A DNA stretch of 64,000 bases from Ectopseudomonas composti (GCF_001567565.1 NZ_LSSW01000028.1:1-64000); one strand, 5' to 3'. Shown: positions 20,889-30,967, counted from the stretch's first letter. Numbers and translations: made by a program. The notes: generated by a model from the letters alone, not told the origin.

Positions 20889-21950
20889 ATGCTGGACTGG
20901 AAGAATCGCTCGACGAACTCGCAGGGCAGCACCGATAAGGCAGCAGGGGGCAGCCGCAGCCGCGGCAGCCTGATCGCTCGAGCACTGGGCGGCCTGATCG
21001 GTGTCTATCTGCTGATCGCCCTGGTGGTCGGCTGGTACTGGAGTCAGGAGCCGTCTGCGTTCCAGGTGCAGCAGAACGCCGAAAGCTCGGCGCAGCAGGC
21101 GCAGCGGCAGATGGTGACCGGTTACACCACGGTGGCGACCCTCAAGCAGGTCGCCAGCACGCTGCTCGACAAGCCGGGTGGCTACCTGTCCAACGACCTC
21201 GCGCCGCCCGGTCTGTGGCTGGACAACATGCCGAGCTGGGAATACGGCGTACTGGTGCAGGTGCGTGATTTCTCCCGTGCGCTGCGCAAGGACTTCTCCC
21301 GTTCGCAGTCGCAGTCCACCGAAGACCCGGATCTGGCAAAGGCTGAGCCGCGCTTTCACTTCGATAACAAGAGCTGGGCCCTGCCGGCCTCCGAGTCCGA
21401 ATACCGCGACGGCATCAAGTCGCTGGACCGTTACCTGGCTCGTCTGTCCGATCCGGCTCAGAAGAATGCCCAGTTCTACGCACGTGCCGACAACCTCAAC
21501 AACTGGCTTGGTGATGCGGGTACGCGTCTCGGTTCTCTGTCGCAGCGCCTGTCTGCCAGCGTCGGCCAGGTGCGCCTGAGCGAGAACCTGAAGGTGGGCA
21601 ACGATGCCGAGGAATCCGGTCTGGTCGGCGAGGGCGGCGTATACGAGACGCCGTGGTTGCAGATCGACAACGTGTTCTACGAAGCGCGCGGTCAGGCCTG
21701 GGCGCTGGCGCACCTGCTGCGCGCTGTCGAGGTGGACTTCGCCGACGTACTGGCGAAGAAGAACGCCACCGTCAGCGTGCGCCAGATCATCCGTGAGCTA
21801 GAGGCGGCGCAGGCCACCTTGTGGAGCCCGATGATCCTCAACGGCAGTGGCTACGGCATTCTCGCCAACCACTCGCTGGTGATGGCCAACTACATCTCCC
21901 GTGCCAACGCTGGCCTGATCGACCTGCGTCAGTTGCTGAGCCAGGGTTGA
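20889..21950 (+). CDS. DUF2333 family membrane protein
   Basis: A 353-residue protein of unknown function with one N-terminal membrane helix (LGGLIGVYLLIALVVGWYW) and a large region predicted to be periplasmic, rich in Gln, Ser and Asp. The ATG at 20889 (MLDWKNRSTN) has AAGGA eight bases upstream; an earlier in-frame ATG at 20796 lies in the upstream spacer. Its stop overlaps the Nudix start by one base (TGATG), so the two are translationally coupled. The arrangement is conserved downstream of gcbA in P. aeruginosa. Confidence 0.88.
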   Translation: MLDWKNRSTNSQGSTDKAAGGSRSRGSLIARALGGLIGVYLLIALVVGWYWSQEPSAFQVQQNAESSAQQAQRQMVTGYTTVATLKQVASTLLDKPGGYLSNDLAPPGLWLDNMPSWEYGVLVQVRDFSRALRKDFSRSQSQSTEDPDLAKAEPRFHFDNKSWALPASESEYRDGIKSLDRYLARLSDPAQKNAQFYARADNLNNWLGDAGTRLGSLSQRLSASVGQVRLSENLKVGNDAEESGLVGEGGVYETPWLQIDNVFYEARGQAWALAHLLRAVEVDFADVLAKKNATVSVRQIIRELEAAQATLWSPMILNGSGYGILANHSLVMANYISRANAGLIDLRQLLSQG

Positions 21951-22489
21951 TGGAAGCGTTCTCGGCGACCGAGGCGGCGCATCGCGCCGCTTCGGATCAG
22001 GAGCAGGTTGCCTGGGTCGATGAGAACGATCAGCCCTTGGGCGGCGTTTCCCGCGCCGAGTTGCGCGAGCGCCGGCTGATCGGGCGTGGCACCTACATCC
22101 TCCTGTTCAACACTGCCGGCAAACTGTGCGTGCACCGGCGCACCATGAGCAAGGCGCTGTATCCCGGGTATTGGGACGTCGCGGCCGGCGGCATGGTGCT
22201 CGAGGGGGAGGACTACCGGCTCTCTGCCGAGCGCGAGCTGGCCGAGGAGCTGGGTATCGTCGATGCCGAACTGGTAGAGCATGCGCACTTTCTCTATGAC
22301 GCCCCGGAAAGCCGCCTGTGGTGTATGGCTTATTCGGCGGTGTCCGACGCGCCGCTGGTGCTGCAGCCCGAAGAAGTGCTGGAGGCCCGCTTCATCAGCG
22401 TCGAGCAGGCGCTGGAGGAAACCCATCGTCTGCTGTATTGCCCGGATTCATTGGCGGCTCTGGAGAGGTACCTGGCGGCAAGATCGTAA
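21950..22489 (+). CDS. Nudix hydrolase, YfcD-like
   Basis: A 179-residue Nudix protein. The full Nudix box (G-x5-E-x7-REUxEExGU) is present from GMVLEGE through RELAEELGI. The N-terminus (VDENDQPLGGVSRAELRERRL) and the GRGTYILLFN strand resemble the YfcD/isopentenyl-diphosphate isomerase-like branch. The substrate is unknown. The ATG overlaps the DUF2333 stop, which supports this start over an in-frame ATG at 21821 inside the preceding gene. Confidence 0.9.
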   Translation: MEAFSATEAAHRAASDQEQVAWVDENDQPLGGVSRAELRERRLIGRGTYILLFNTAGKLCVHRRTMSKALYPGYWDVAAGGMVLEGEDYRLSAERELAEELGIVDAELVEHAHFLYDAPESRLWCMAYSAVSDAPLVLQPEEVLEARFISVEQALEETHRLLYCPDSLAALERYLAARS

Positions 22490-22602
22490 GGCGTTCCGAG
22501 CGCTGCGTGTGTGATGGCGAACAGCGTCGCCAAAGTGCCGCACAATGACGCAAATTTGGTCTTAGCAAGCCCGGTCTTTCCCGTTAAACTGCGCGGCCTT
22601 TT

Positions 22603-22645
22603 GGCGGACGCCAGTCCGCCTGCGCTGCCCCTGCCTGAGTGGGGC
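22603..22645 (+). promoter_or_regulatory. Two hairpins in the leader of the SUI1 gene
   Basis: GGCGGAC-GCCA-GTCCGCC (22603-22620) is a perfect seven-pair hairpin, and GCCCC/GGGGC (22627-22631 and 22641-22645) forms a second one. Both lie 57-99 bases before the GTG start of the translation factor gene. They could shape leader RNA stability or translation; no known riboswitch was recognised. Confidence 0.4.
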
Positions 22646-22701
22646 TTCGCGGCTGAACCCGTTCAGCCAGTCGCTATCCTGACCCCTACGAGGACAAGCC
22701 G

Positions 22702-23073
22702 GTGGTCAAGAAAGCCTCTTCATTCTCCGCCCTGAGCGGTCTCGTCTATTCCACCGATGGCGGTCGCCATTGCCCGGATTGCAACCAGCCTGCCGATGCC
22801 TGCATCTGCAAGCAGGCGCGTATTCCCGAAGGCGATGGTATCGCCCGTGTGCGCCGTGAAACCAAGGGGCGCGGCGGCAAGACCGTCACCACAGTGAGTG
22901 GCGTACCACTGGCCGAGGAACCGCTCAAGGAGCTGGCCAGCGCACTGAAGAAACGCTGCGGCACGGGCGGTGCGCTCAAGGACGGTGTGATCGAGATCCA
23001 GGGTGATCACGTCGAGCTGTTGTTGGCCGAGCTGAGCAAGCGCGGCTTTACCGCGAAGAAGTCTGGCGGCTGA
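22702..23073 (+). CDS. SUI1/YciH-type translation initiation factor
   Basis: A 123-residue bacterial homologue of eIF1 (YciH), thought to affect fidelity of initiation. An N-terminal stretch has two Cys pairs (CPDCNQPADACICK), a zinc-finger-like feature of this family. The SUI1 domain follows (KGRGGKTVTTVSGVPL... LAELSKRGFTAKK). Start is GTG with GAGGA nine bases upstream. It lies just before speA on the same strand, as in P. aeruginosa. Confidence 0.93.
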   Translation: MVKKASSFSALSGLVYSTDGGRHCPDCNQPADACICKQARIPEGDGIARVRRETKGRGGKTVTTVSGVPLAEEPLKELASALKKRCGTGGALKDGVIEIQGDHVELLLAELSKRGFTAKKSGG

Positions 23074-23194
23074 AACGCCCTTTTCTAAACTTCGATGATG
23101 CTCGTACGGTCAACCGCCGAGCAAACGTCATCTTGTTTTCATAATTTCTACACTGGCCGCCAGCAAGGTCAGGCTTTTCTCATGGGAGAACCCA

Positions 23195-25108
23195 ATGTCC
23201 GCACGACGCACCCGCAAAGACGACGGCAGCCAATGGACCGTAGCCGATAGCCGCAGTGTCTATGGCATTCGCCACTGGGGCGCCGGTTATTTTTCGATCA
23301 ACGATGCCGGACGTATCGAAGTGCGTCCCAACGGGCCGGAAAGCCAGCCCATCGATCTTTATCAGCAAGTCGACGAACTGCGTCAGAGCGGCTTGTCGCT
23401 GCCGCTGCTGGTGCGTTTCCCGGACATCCTTCAGGATCGCGTACGGCGCCTGACCGGCGCCTTCGATGCCAGCATCCAGCGCCTGGAATATCAGAGCCGC
23501 TACACCGCCCTGTACCCGATCAAGGTCAACCAGCAGGAGGCGGTGATCGAGAACATCATCGCCACGCAGAACGTGTCCATCGGTCTCGAAGCCGGCTCCA
23601 AGCCCGAACTGCTGGCCGTGCTGGCGCTGGCACCGAAGGGCGGCACCATCGTCTGCAACGGGTACAAGGATCGCGAGTTCATCCGCCTGGCGCTGGTGGG
23701 GCAGAAGCTCGGTCACAACGTGTTCATCGTCATCGAGAAGGAGTCGGAAGTCGCCCTGGTGATCGAGGAGGCCGCCGAGCTCAAGGTCGCGCCGCAGATC
23801 GGTCTGCGCGTGCGCCTGTCCTCGCTGGCATCCTCCAAGTGGGCCGACACTGGCGGTGAGAAGTCCAAGTTCGGTCTGTCCGCTGCGCAGATTCTCTCGG
23901 TGGTCGAGCGCTTTCGCGACGCCGGGCTGGATCAGGGCATCCGCCTGCTGCACTTCCACATGGGCTCGCAGATCGCCAACATCGCCGATTACCGCAAGGG
24001 GTTCCGTGAGGCCATTCGTTACTACGGCGAGCTGCGCGCCATGGGCCTGCCGGTCGATCACATCGACGTCGGTGGCGGCCTTGGCGTGGACTACGACGGC
24101 ACCCATTCGCGCAACGCCAGCTCGATCAACTACGACATGCAGGACTACGCCGATGCCGTGGTCGACATGCTCAAGGAATTCTGCGACCGCCAGGAAATCC
24201 CCCATCCGCACATCTTCTCCGAGAGCGGCCGGGCCATGACCGCGCACCACGCCGTGCTGCTGGTGCAGGTCACCGATGTCGAGCGCCACAACGACAAGGT
24301 GCCGGAGATCGACCCGGACGTGGAGCAGCCGGAGGTGCTGCACTGGCTGATCGAACTGCTCGACGACAGCGACCCGGAAATGGTCGCCGAGACCTACTGG
24401 CGTGCCACCCACTACATCGAGGAAGTGGCTGCGCAGTATTCGGCCAGCAAGCTGAGCCTGGCGCAGAAGGCCCTGGCCGAGCAGTGCTACTTCGCCATCT
24501 GCCGGCGCCTGCACAATCAGCTCAAGGCGCGCCAGCGCTCGCACCGCGCCGTGCTCGACGAGCTCAACGACAAGCTCGCCGACAAGTACATCTGCAACTT
24601 CTCGGTATTCCAGAGCCTGCCGGATACCTGGGCCATCGGCCAGATCCTGCCGATCCTGCCGCTCTCGCGCCTGGACGAGGAGCCGCTGCGCCGTGCGGTG
24701 CTGCAGGACCTGACCTGCGACTCCGACGGCAAGATTCGCCAGTACGTCGACGAGCAGTCGATCGAGACCAGCCTGCCGGTGCACGAGATTCGCGAGGGCG
24801 AGGACTACGTGCTGGGCATCTTCCTGGTCGGTGCCTACCAGGAGATCCTCGGTGACATGCACAACCTGTTCGGCGACACCGACTCGGTGAACATCTACCA
24901 GGCCGCCGACGGCAGCGTGGTGCATGCCGGCATCGAGACCCACGACACCATCGAGGACATGCTGCGCTACGTGCACCTGTCGCCCGAGGAGCTGATGACC
25001 CACTACCGCGACAAGGTGGCCAGCGCCAAGATCAGCCCCCGCGAGCGCACGCAGTTCCTCGATGCACTGCGTCTGGGCCTGACCCGCTCGTCCTACCTGG
25101 CGTCCTGA
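23195..25108 (+). CDS. speA: Biosynthetic arginine decarboxylase
   Basis: PLP enzyme that converts arginine to agmatine, entry to putrescine and spermidine synthesis. The 637-residue length fits the family. Visible features: the PLP-lysine motif [15 protein letters not shown], the barrel segment [14 protein letters not shown] and [20 protein letters not shown] stands before the ATG at good spacing. Its 3' end overlaps the end of the convergent MocR gene by 16 bases. Confidence 0.97.
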   Translation: MSARRTRKDDGSQWTVADSRSVYGIRHWGAGYFSINDAGRIEVRPNGPESQPIDLYQQVDELRQSGLSLPLLVRFPDILQDRVRRLTGAFDASIQRLEYQSRYTALYPIKVNQQEAVIENIIATQNVSIGLEAGSKPELLAVLALAPKGGTIVCNGYKDREFIRLALVGQKLGHNVFIVIEKESEVALVIEEAAELKVAPQIGLRVRLSSLASSKWADTGGEKSKFGLSAAQILSVVERFRDAGLDQGIRLLHFHMGSQIANIADYRKGFREAIRYYGELRAMGLPVDHIDVGGGLGVDYDGTHSRNASSINYDMQDYADAVVDMLKEFCDRQEIPHPHIFSESGRAMTAHHAVLLVQVTDVERHNDKVPEIDPDVEQPEVLHWLIELLDDSDPEMVAETYWRATHYIEEVAAQYSASKLSLAQKALAEQCYFAICRRLHNQLKARQRSHRAVLDELNDKLADKYICNFSVFQSLPDTWAIGQILPILPLSRLDEEPLRRAVLQDLTCDSDGKIRQYVDEQSIETSLPVHEIREGEDYVLGIFLVGAYQEILGDMHNLFGDTDSVNIYQAADGSVVHAGIETHDTIEDMLRYVHLSPEELMTHYRDKVASAKISPRERTQFLDALRLGLTRSSYLAS

Positions 25109-26523
25109 TCGAGCGCCGTCGCCAGCCGCCGGGCCAGGTGCAATGCCTGCTCTGCGCTGGCGATATTGGTGAAACCCAGCAGCAACCCGCTGCCGCAGGG
25201 ATGCTTGCGCGCCCATTGCGACAAGGCCATTACCGCCAGCCCCGCAGTTTGCGCGCGGGCAGCAAGGGCGACGTCATCTTGCACCGCATCGAGGCGGGCC
25301 AGCAGGTGAATGCCGCCGGCCTGCAACTCCACCGACAAGGCTGAACCGAATACCAGCTCCAGTGCCGTTGCCAGAAAGCCGCGACGCTGCGCATACAGCG
25401 CGCGCATGCGTTTCAGGTGGCGAGCGAAATGACCCTGGTCGAGAAAGTCCGCGGCGATGGCCTGCGCCAATGCGGGGCAGCCATGATCGAAGGTGCGCGC
25501 GCAGGCGGCGAAGCGCTCCACCTGTGCCGGCGGCACCACCAGGTAGGCGAGGCGCAGGCCGGGGAACAGCACCTTGCTGAAGGTGCCGCAATACAGCACG
25601 CGGCCGTGGTGATCGAGGCTCTTCAGCGCTGGTAGTGGTCGGCCGACGTAGCGGTATTCGCTGTCGTAATCGTCTTCGATGATCCAGGCCTGGCTGGCCT
25701 GCGCCCAGTCCAGCAGGGCCAGGCGCCGGGGCAGGCTCAAGGACACACCGAGCGGGCTCTGGTGCGACGGCGTGACCAGCGCGCAGCGGGCATCAGCGGC
25801 GAGTCGCTGGCCCTCGTCCACCCGCAGGCCCTGTTCATCCACGGGCAGCGGGATGAGTCGCAGGTCGGCGCCTCCGAGTACTTCGCGTGCCTTGAAGTAG
25901 CCAGGGTCTTCGAACCAGCAGGCGTCGCCCGCCTGCAGCAGCGCGCGACGAATCAGCAGCAGTGCACTGCGATAGCCGGCGGTGATGAACACCTGCTGCG
26001 GTTCGCAGGCGATGCCGCGCGACACGCCCAGGTAGCGCACCAGACTGCGGCGCAGGGCTGGCAGGCCCTGTGAGTCCGGGTAGTCGAGATCAGTGGGCCC
26101 CAACTGGCGCAAGTGACGCGCGCCGAGCCGACTCCACAGTTTGCGTGGGAAGGCATCCAGCGCCGGCAGACCGAGCTGAAAGGGCAAGGCCTCGCTGGCT
26201 GGGCCACTGCCTGAGCGTGATGGTGTCTGGGGGCGGGGCGCAATGGCCGCGCTCGTCGGCGCGTGGGGTAGTTGCGGCGAAACTACGGTGCCGGCTGGGC
26301 CGCGTGGCAGCAGATAACCTTCGCCGACCAGCAATTGATAGGCCGCCTCCACCGTGCCGCGCGCCAGGTTCAGCTCGCTGGCCAGCGCGCGTACTGACGG
26401 CACGCGCTCACCGGGCTGCAGACGGCCCTCGCCGATGGCCTTGCGCAGGCGCTGGTAGAGCTGCAGGTAGATCGGCGTGGCTTGGTCGCGCTCGGGCGTG
26501 AGGCGAATGCTGTACATATACAT
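25093..26523 (-). CDS. MocR/PdxR-type transcriptional regulator
   Basis: A 476-residue fusion of an N-terminal GntR winged helix (about 1-75: [20 protein letters not shown], then [19 protein letters not shown]) and a class I aminotransferase-like domain. The PLP-binding Lys region is [19 protein letters not shown]. Such proteins sense PLP or amino compounds and activate or repress a divergent neighbour. Here the divergent operon starts 84 bases away (GNAT, azoreductase, AhpD-like), the likely target. Two ATGs lie close together (26523 and 26517). Confidence 0.92.
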   Translation of the reverse strand: MYMYSIRLTPERDQATPIYLQLYQRLRKAIGEGRLQPGERVPSVRALASELNLARGTVEAAYQLLVGEGYLLPRGPAGTVVSPQLPHAPTSAAIAPRPQTPSRSGSGPASEALPFQLGLPALDAFPRKLWSRLGARHLRQLGPTDLDYPDSQGLPALRRSLVRYLGVSRGIACEPQQVFITAGYRSALLLIRRALLQAGDACWFEDPGYFKAREVLGGADLRLIPLPVDEQGLRVDEGQRLAADARCALVTPSHQSPLGVSLSLPRRLALLDWAQASQAWIIEDDYDSEYRYVGRPLPALKSLDHHGRVLYCGTFSKVLFPGLRLAYLVVPPAQVERFAACARTFDHGCPALAQAIAADFLDQGHFARHLKRMRALYAQRRGFLATALELVFGSALSVELQAGGIHLLARLDAVQDDVALAARAQTAGLAVMALSQWARKHPCGSGLLLGFTNIASAEQALHLARRLATALDQDAR

Positions 26524-26607
26524 GTCCTATTCGATTGGCAATGTCTTGGCTCTGTTGACTATGCCATGCTCTGCCTAAAGTGGCGGCATCTTCGCTGGAG
26601 AACCGCC

Positions 26608-27048
26608 ATGACCCTCGCCACTGATTGCCGTTACGACTGGCTCGTCGACCCGCACGCGTTACGCGCCTGCTTCCCGCTGATGCGTGTTCTGCGCCCACAC
26701 CTGAGCGGCGCCGATGACTTTTTGCAGCGCCTGCAACGCCAGGCCGCGCAGGGATATCGCCTGCTGGCAGCGCGTGCTGGTGAGGAGGTGCTGGGCCTGG
26801 CCGGTTGCCGCTTGCAGGAGAACCTGCTGCATGGGCGCTTCTTCTATGTCGATGACCTGGTGATTCGTGAGGACCTGCGTAGCCAGGGGATCGGCGAGCG
26901 CCTGCTGAACGAGGCAAGGGCACAGGCGCGCAGCCTGGGCTGCGTCAACCTGGTGCTGGATACCGGGTTAGGCAATGCGCGCGGGCAGCGCTTTTACTAC
27001 CGTCAGGGCTTGCTGGGCATTGGCATGCACTTTCGCGAGGCACTTTGA
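26608..27048 (+). CDS. GNAT N-acetyltransferase
   Basis: A 146-residue acetyl-CoA-dependent acetyltransferase. The pyrophosphate-binding loop is REDLRSQGIGERLLNEA, preceded by the strand FFYVDDLVI; the C-terminus has LDTGLGNARGQRFYYRQGL. The substrate is unknown. The ATG has GGAG eight bases upstream; a longer in-frame start would run into the divergent regulator. It is the first of three close-packed genes facing away from the MocR gene. Confidence 0.9.
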   Translation: MTLATDCRYDWLVDPHALRACFPLMRVLRPHLSGADDFLQRLQRQAAQGYRLLAARAGEEVLGLAGCRLQENLLHGRFFYVDDLVIREDLRSQGIGERLLNEARAQARSLGCVNLVLDTGLGNARGQRFYYRQGLLGIGMHFREAL

Positions 27049-27049
27049 G

Positions 27050-27673
27050 ATGCAACGAATCCTCTTGCTGCATTGCAGCCCCCATGGTCGCCAGAGTCGC
27101 GCCAGCGTGCTGGCTCGGGAGTTGGCCGGGCGCTTGCGCCGGCGTCATTCCGAGGTGCAGCTGCTGGAGCGTGACCTGGCCCACGAGCCCTTGCCAGCGC
27201 TGACTGGCGACTATGCTGCAGCGCTGGTGGCGCGGGCGCCGAACGACGACCCGGCGCTGAAGGTTTCCGAGGCACTGATCCAGGAGTTGGAAAGCAGCGA
27301 TTACCTGGTCATCGCCACGCCGATGCACAACTTCAGCGTGCCGGCCGCGCTCAAGCTGTGGATCGACTATGTGCTGCGCATCGGCCGCAGCTTTGCCGCC
27401 ACCGACGTCGGCAAGGTAGGACTGCTGGCGGATCGACCGACCTTCGTGGTGGTCAGCTCGGGCGGCTACTACCGCGGTGAGCAGGCACGCCAGCCGGATT
27501 TCCTCACCGCGTATCTGCGTCATGTGCTGAGCACCATCGGCATTCACGACCTGGAGTTCATCCACCTGCAGGGGCTGGTGCGGGGTCAGCAACACGCCGA
27601 AGCAGTGCTGGCGCAGGCGCGCGAACAACTGGATTGCAACCCCTATCTCGTCTCTTCAGGAGTACAGCCATGA
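27050..27673 (+). CDS. FMN-dependent NADH:quinone oxidoreductase, AzoR-like
   Basis: A 207-residue flavodoxin-fold enzyme of the AzoR/acyl carrier phosphodiesterase-like family; members reduce quinones and azo compounds using NADH. FMN-binding features are LLLHCSPHGRQSRAS and ATPMHNFSVPAALKLWIDYV; SSGGYYRG lies near the second flavin contact. The ATG is one base after the GNAT stop, and the stop overlaps the next start by four bases, so the three genes form an operon. Confidence 0.9.
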   Translation: MQRILLLHCSPHGRQSRASVLARELAGRLRRRHSEVQLLERDLAHEPLPALTGDYAAALVARAPNDDPALKVSEALIQELESSDYLVIATPMHNFSVPAALKLWIDYVLRIGRSFAATDVGKVGLLADRPTFVVVSSGGYYRGEQARQPDFLTAYLRHVLSTIGIHDLEFIHLQGLVRGQQHAEAVLAQAREQLDCNPYLVSSGVQP

Positions 27674-28101
27674 GCACATTGCGTCAGCCCTATTACGAAC
27701 TATCTGCCGAGGCCATGCAGGGCCTGCTCGCCACCAAGGCAGCGCTGGAGTGCGGCCCGCTGGGCAAGGCGTTGGTCGAGCTGCTCTACCTGCGCGTCTC
27801 GCAGATCAACGGCTGTGCCTATTGCCTGGAGAAGCACAGCCAGTCACTGCGCGAGGAAGGCGTGCCGCAGATCAAACTGGACAGCCTGGCAGGTTGGCGG
27901 GTGAGCCGGCATTTCGACGCACGTGAAAAGGCGGCACTGGCCTGGGCCGAGTCGCTGAGCGAGATCGCCAGCAGCCACGCCGGCGATGACGATTATCGGC
28001 CGCTGGAGGCGCATTTCTCGCCCAGAGAAATCTCCGATCTGACCATCGCCGTAGCCTTGATGAGTGGGCTGAACCGGCTGGCCATCGGCATGCGTCTTTG
28101 A
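27670..28101 (+). CDS. Carboxymuconolactone decarboxylase / AhpD-like peroxidase
   Basis: A 143-residue all-helical protein of the CMD/AhpD family. The redox motif CAYCLEKH (CxxC-x3-H) is intact, pointing to alkylhydroperoxidase-type thiol chemistry rather than lactone decarboxylation. AGGAG precedes the ATG, which overlaps the preceding stop (ATGA). Third gene of the operon with GNAT and AzoR-like genes. Its stop lies three bases from the stop of the convergent DUF2214 gene. Confidence 0.92.
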   Translation: MSTLRQPYYELSAEAMQGLLATKAALECGPLGKALVELLYLRVSQINGCAYCLEKHSQSLREEGVPQIKLDSLAGWRVSRHFDAREKAALAWAESLSEIASSHAGDDDYRPLEAHFSPREISDLTIAVALMSGLNRLAIGMRL

Positions 28102-28104
28102 TCG

Positions 28105-28566
28105 CTAGCCTGCCGCAATCACGCCATAGCCGCGCGCCATCAGGGTGGCCAGCAGCGGAATGAACAGCAACGCCAGCAGTTCCAGGCGAATGCTCCAGGT
28201 CACCAGGTGCACCTGCTGAACGCTCGGCTCGGGCACCTGGCCTGCCTTCACGGTCTTGCGCCACTTGATGAACACCAGCGTGGGCAGGATCGACAGCACA
28301 CCGACGAGGATGAACAGGCCGACCTTGGCATGGAACAGGCTGTTGCTCATGTAGTAGGCGGTACCCTTGCCGAACCACAGCACGCGGGCGATACCCGTGG
28401 CCAGCACCAGAACGGCGCAGATGCCGTAGGCCAGATCGGTGAGCATCAGGCTGCGTGCTCGGGAAAGATCCAGCGGCGCCTTGAATAGCACGTGTTCGAT
28501 GCTGAGCAAGGCGAACAGGGCGAAGATCGACAGGTAGTGCAGATAGGCAACGAATGCGGCCGCCAT
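28105..28566 (-). CDS. DUF2214 membrane protein
   Basis: A 153-residue protein with four predicted membrane helices (YLSIFALFALLSIEHVLF; LAYGICAVLVLATGIARVLW; AKVGLFILVGVLSILPTLVF; LELLALLFIPLLATLMARG). It belongs to DUF2214 (COG5615), of unknown function. It begins 12 bases after the stop of the GAF-GGDEF gene and probably shares its transcript. Confidence 0.85.
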   Translation of the reverse strand: MAAAFVAYLHYLSIFALFALLSIEHVLFKAPLDLSRARSLMLTDLAYGICAVLVLATGIARVLWFGKGTAYYMSNSLFHAKVGLFILVGVLSILPTLVFIKWRKTVKAGQVPEPSVQQVHLVTWSIRLELLALLFIPLLATLMARGYGVIAAG

Positions 28567-28578
28567 GCGGGCTTCCTC

Positions 28579-29616
28579 TCAGTGGGGGGAGGGGGCGAGT
28601 TCGGTGCGGTTGCGGCCACCGTGCTTGGCTCGGTAGAGCGCCTGATCGGCGCGCTTGAGTGCGACTGTGCTGTTCTCGCCGGAGCCGAGCAAAGTACAGC
28701 CGAGGCTGGCGGTCTGCTGCAGTTGGGCATCGTCGACCGTCATCGGTTGTTCGGCGATGGCCAGGCGAATGCGCTCGGCGACCTGCAGCAGCCCCTGTTC
28801 ATCATGAACCAGCGCCAGGATGACGAACTCCTCGCCGCCGTTGCGCGTGACCACATCCTGCGGTCGCACCGCCGCGCTCATGCGCCGTGCGCTTTCCCAC
28901 AGCACATGATCGCCAGCATCGTGGCCATGTTCGTCGTTGACCCGCTTGAAGTGGTCCAGGTCGCAGTAGATCAGGCCGACCTGCAAGCCGCTGCGTTCGG
29001 CTACCGCCTGCTCCAGCGGGAGAAAATGCAGGAGCCCGGCGCGATTCCATAGCTGCGTCAGCGGGTCGAGCATGCCTTTGCGCTGTTCGCGATCGAGTGC
29101 ATCGCGCAACTGATCAGCCTGGTGCGCGCGCTGGCGCAGTTGCAGGTAACCTTGCACCAGATAGGCCAGGTCCCTGAGCTGCAGTAGCTCCTTGCGTTTG
29201 AGACGGCGCGTCGCCGGGTCGAGCAGGCAGAGCGTGCCGAGCGCCTGGTGCTGGGCATCGAACAGCGGATGACCGGCATAAAAACGCACGTGAGGCGCGC
29301 TCTGCACCAGTGGGTTGTCGCAGAAGCGGCTGTCGCGGTGGCTATCCTCGACCACCATTGGCTCGCTCTGCAGGATCGCGTGGCCGCAGAACGACACCGA
29401 GCGCGGTGTTTCGGCGACATCCAGGCCCTGCCGGCTCTTGAACCACTGACGGTCAGTGTCGATCAGGCTGATCAGCGCCGTCTTGACCCCGAACAGGTCG
29501 CGGGCCAGGCGGGTGACTGCATCCAGGTAGGGGTCGGCCGGCGTATCGAGTATTTCCAGGCTTTCCAGGGCCTGCAGGCGTTCAGCTTCATTCGCGGGTA
29601 GCGGTGCACTGAGCAT
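28579..29616 (-). CDS. GAF-GGDEF diguanylate cyclase
   Basis: A 345-residue soluble cyclase for cyclic-di-GMP. The GAF domain covers about residues 20-160 (FGVKTALISLIDTDRQWFKS; SFCGHAIL) and the GGDEF domain about 180-340. The active site RNGGEEF and the inhibitory site RPQD are intact. The N-terminus (LPANEAERLQALESLEILDTP) is typical of this GAF-GGDEF class, supporting the start at 29616, although it overlaps the end of the MATE gene by 29 bases. Confidence 0.93.
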   Translation of the reverse strand: MLSAPLPANEAERLQALESLEILDTPADPYLDAVTRLARDLFGVKTALISLIDTDRQWFKSRQGLDVAETPRSVSFCGHAILQSEPMVVEDSHRDSRFCDNPLVQSAPHVRFYAGHPLFDAQHQALGTLCLLDPATRRLKRKELLQLRDLAYLVQGYLQLRQRAHQADQLRDALDREQRKGMLDPLTQLWNRAGLLHFLPLEQAVAERSGLQVGLIYCDLDHFKRVNDEHGHDAGDHVLWESARRMSAAVRPQDVVTRNGGEEFVILALVHDEQGLLQVAERIRLAIAEQPMTVDDAQLQQTASLGCTLLGSGENSTVALKRADQALYRAKHGGRNRTELAPSPH

Positions 29617-30967
29617 GGGTGACCTCTCCGTCGGGGAACCACAGGTTGCGACGATTCATGTTCCAAGCATAGACCCCGAGAATCAGGCTTCGCAGCCCCA
29701 TGAACGCCAGAAATGCCAACCATAACCCGTGATTGCCCAGACTTTGCAACCACCAGGCCAGCGGCAAGGCCAAGGCCAGGGCGATGAGCATGGCGTCGCG
29801 CATCTCGCGTGCGCGGGTGGCGCCGATGAACAGGCCGTCGAGCAGGTAACTCCATACCGCCAGCAGTGGCAGCGCGGCCAGATACGGCAGGAAGATCAGC
29901 GCCAGCTCGCGTACTTCGGCGATATTGGTGAGCATGCCAACGAACCAGTGCCCGCCAAATAGGAAAAACAGCGCGAAGACGAGGCTGGCCAGCAGTGACC
30001 AGCCTCCGGCCACCAGCAGTGAGCGGCGCAGCGCATCGCGATCACGCGCGCCCAGGGCATGGCCGCACAGGGCCTCGACGGCATGCGCCAGGCCGTCGAG
30101 GGCGTAGGCGGTCAAAGTCAGGCCATTGAGCAGCAGTGCGTTGGCCGCCACCGTGGCATCGCCCAGGCGTGTGCCTTTGACCGTGATCAGGAAGAACACC
30201 AGCTGCAGCGCCAGGGTACGGATGAAGATGTCGCGGTTGACCGCCAGTAACGGGCGCCAGCTGCTCCAGCGCTTCAGTGCGCTGACGTTGAGGCGGCCAG
30301 GATAGCCTGCAAGCGCGCCACGGGCCAGCCACAGGCCGAGCAGGGCACCGCTCCATTCGGCGATCACCGACGCCCAGGCCGCGCCGGCTACGCCCCACTC
30401 GAGACCCAGTACGAATAACAGGTCGAGCGCCACATTGATCAGGTTGGCGGTCATCAGGATGGCCAGCGGCCCGCGGGCGCTCTGTGTGCCGAGTAGCCAG
30501 CCGATCAGGGCGTAGGTCGCCAGGCTGGCCGGCAGGCCGAACAGGCGAATCTGAAAGTACTGGCGTGCCAGCTGGTCCAGCTCGGCAGAAGGCTGCATCA
30601 GGCTCAGCGCCAAACCGCTCAGCGGCAGTGCCAGCAGCGCCAGCACCAAGGCCAGGAGCACGCCCAGCCCGAGCCCTTGCACCAGCACCTGGCGCAGTGC
30701 GCCGCCATCCTCGCGGCCAGCGGCCTGGGCTGCGAAACCGGTACTGCCCATGCGCAGAAAGCCCATGGCCCAGGTCAGCAGGGTGTAGAGGCTGCCGCCC
30801 ACTGCCACGGCCGCCAATTGATGCGCATGCGGCAGGTGGCCGACCACGGCGGTATCGACCAGCGCCACCATGGGCACCGACAGGTTGGAGAGAATCATCG
30901 GTGCGGCCAGTGCCCAGACCTTTCTCTGGGTCGGCGCGTGGCGCCAGGCTTCGAACAGGGCGTACAT
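29588..30967 (-). CDS. MATE family efflux transporter, DinF-like
   Basis: A 459-residue antiporter with twelve predicted membrane helices in two halves. Family features include the first helix WALAAPMILSNLSVPMVALVDTAVVGHL and the matching second half near VNRDIFIRTLALQLVFF. Likely exports organic cations or drugs against Na+ or H+; the substrate cannot be read from sequence. The ATG at 30967 has GGAAG seven bases upstream. Divergent from yfhM and upstream of the GAF-GGDEF gene. Confidence 0.92.
   Translation of the reverse strand: MYALFEAWRHAPTQRKVWALAAPMILSNLSVPMVALVDTAVVGHLPHAHQLAAVAVGGSLYTLLTWAMGFLRMGSTGFAAQAAGREDGGALRQVLVQGLGLGVLLALVLALLALPLSGLALSLMQPSAELDQLARQYFQIRLFGLPASLATYALIGWLLGTQSARGPLAILMTANLINVALDLLFVLGLEWGVAGAAWASVIAEWSGALLGLWLARGALAGYPGRLNVSALKRWSSWRPLLAVNRDIFIRTLALQLVFFLITVKGTRLGDATVAANALLLNGLTLTAYALDGLAHAVEALCGHALGARDRDALRRSLLVAGGWSLLASLVFALFFLFGGHWFVGMLTNIAEVRELALIFLPYLAALPLLAVWSYLLDGLFIGATRAREMRDAMLIALALALPLAWWLQSLGNHGLWLAFLAFMGLRSLILGVYAWNMNRRNLWFPDGEVTHAQCTATRE

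Noticed and set aside
23180-25216. Long minus-strand frame opposite speA
   Set aside because: Same cause; composition typical of antisense frames, and speA is complete on the plus strand.
26555-26581. Possible -35/-10 promoter (TTGACT...TAAAGT) before the GNAT operon
   Set aside because: Spacing is about 15 bases and the -10 match is poor.
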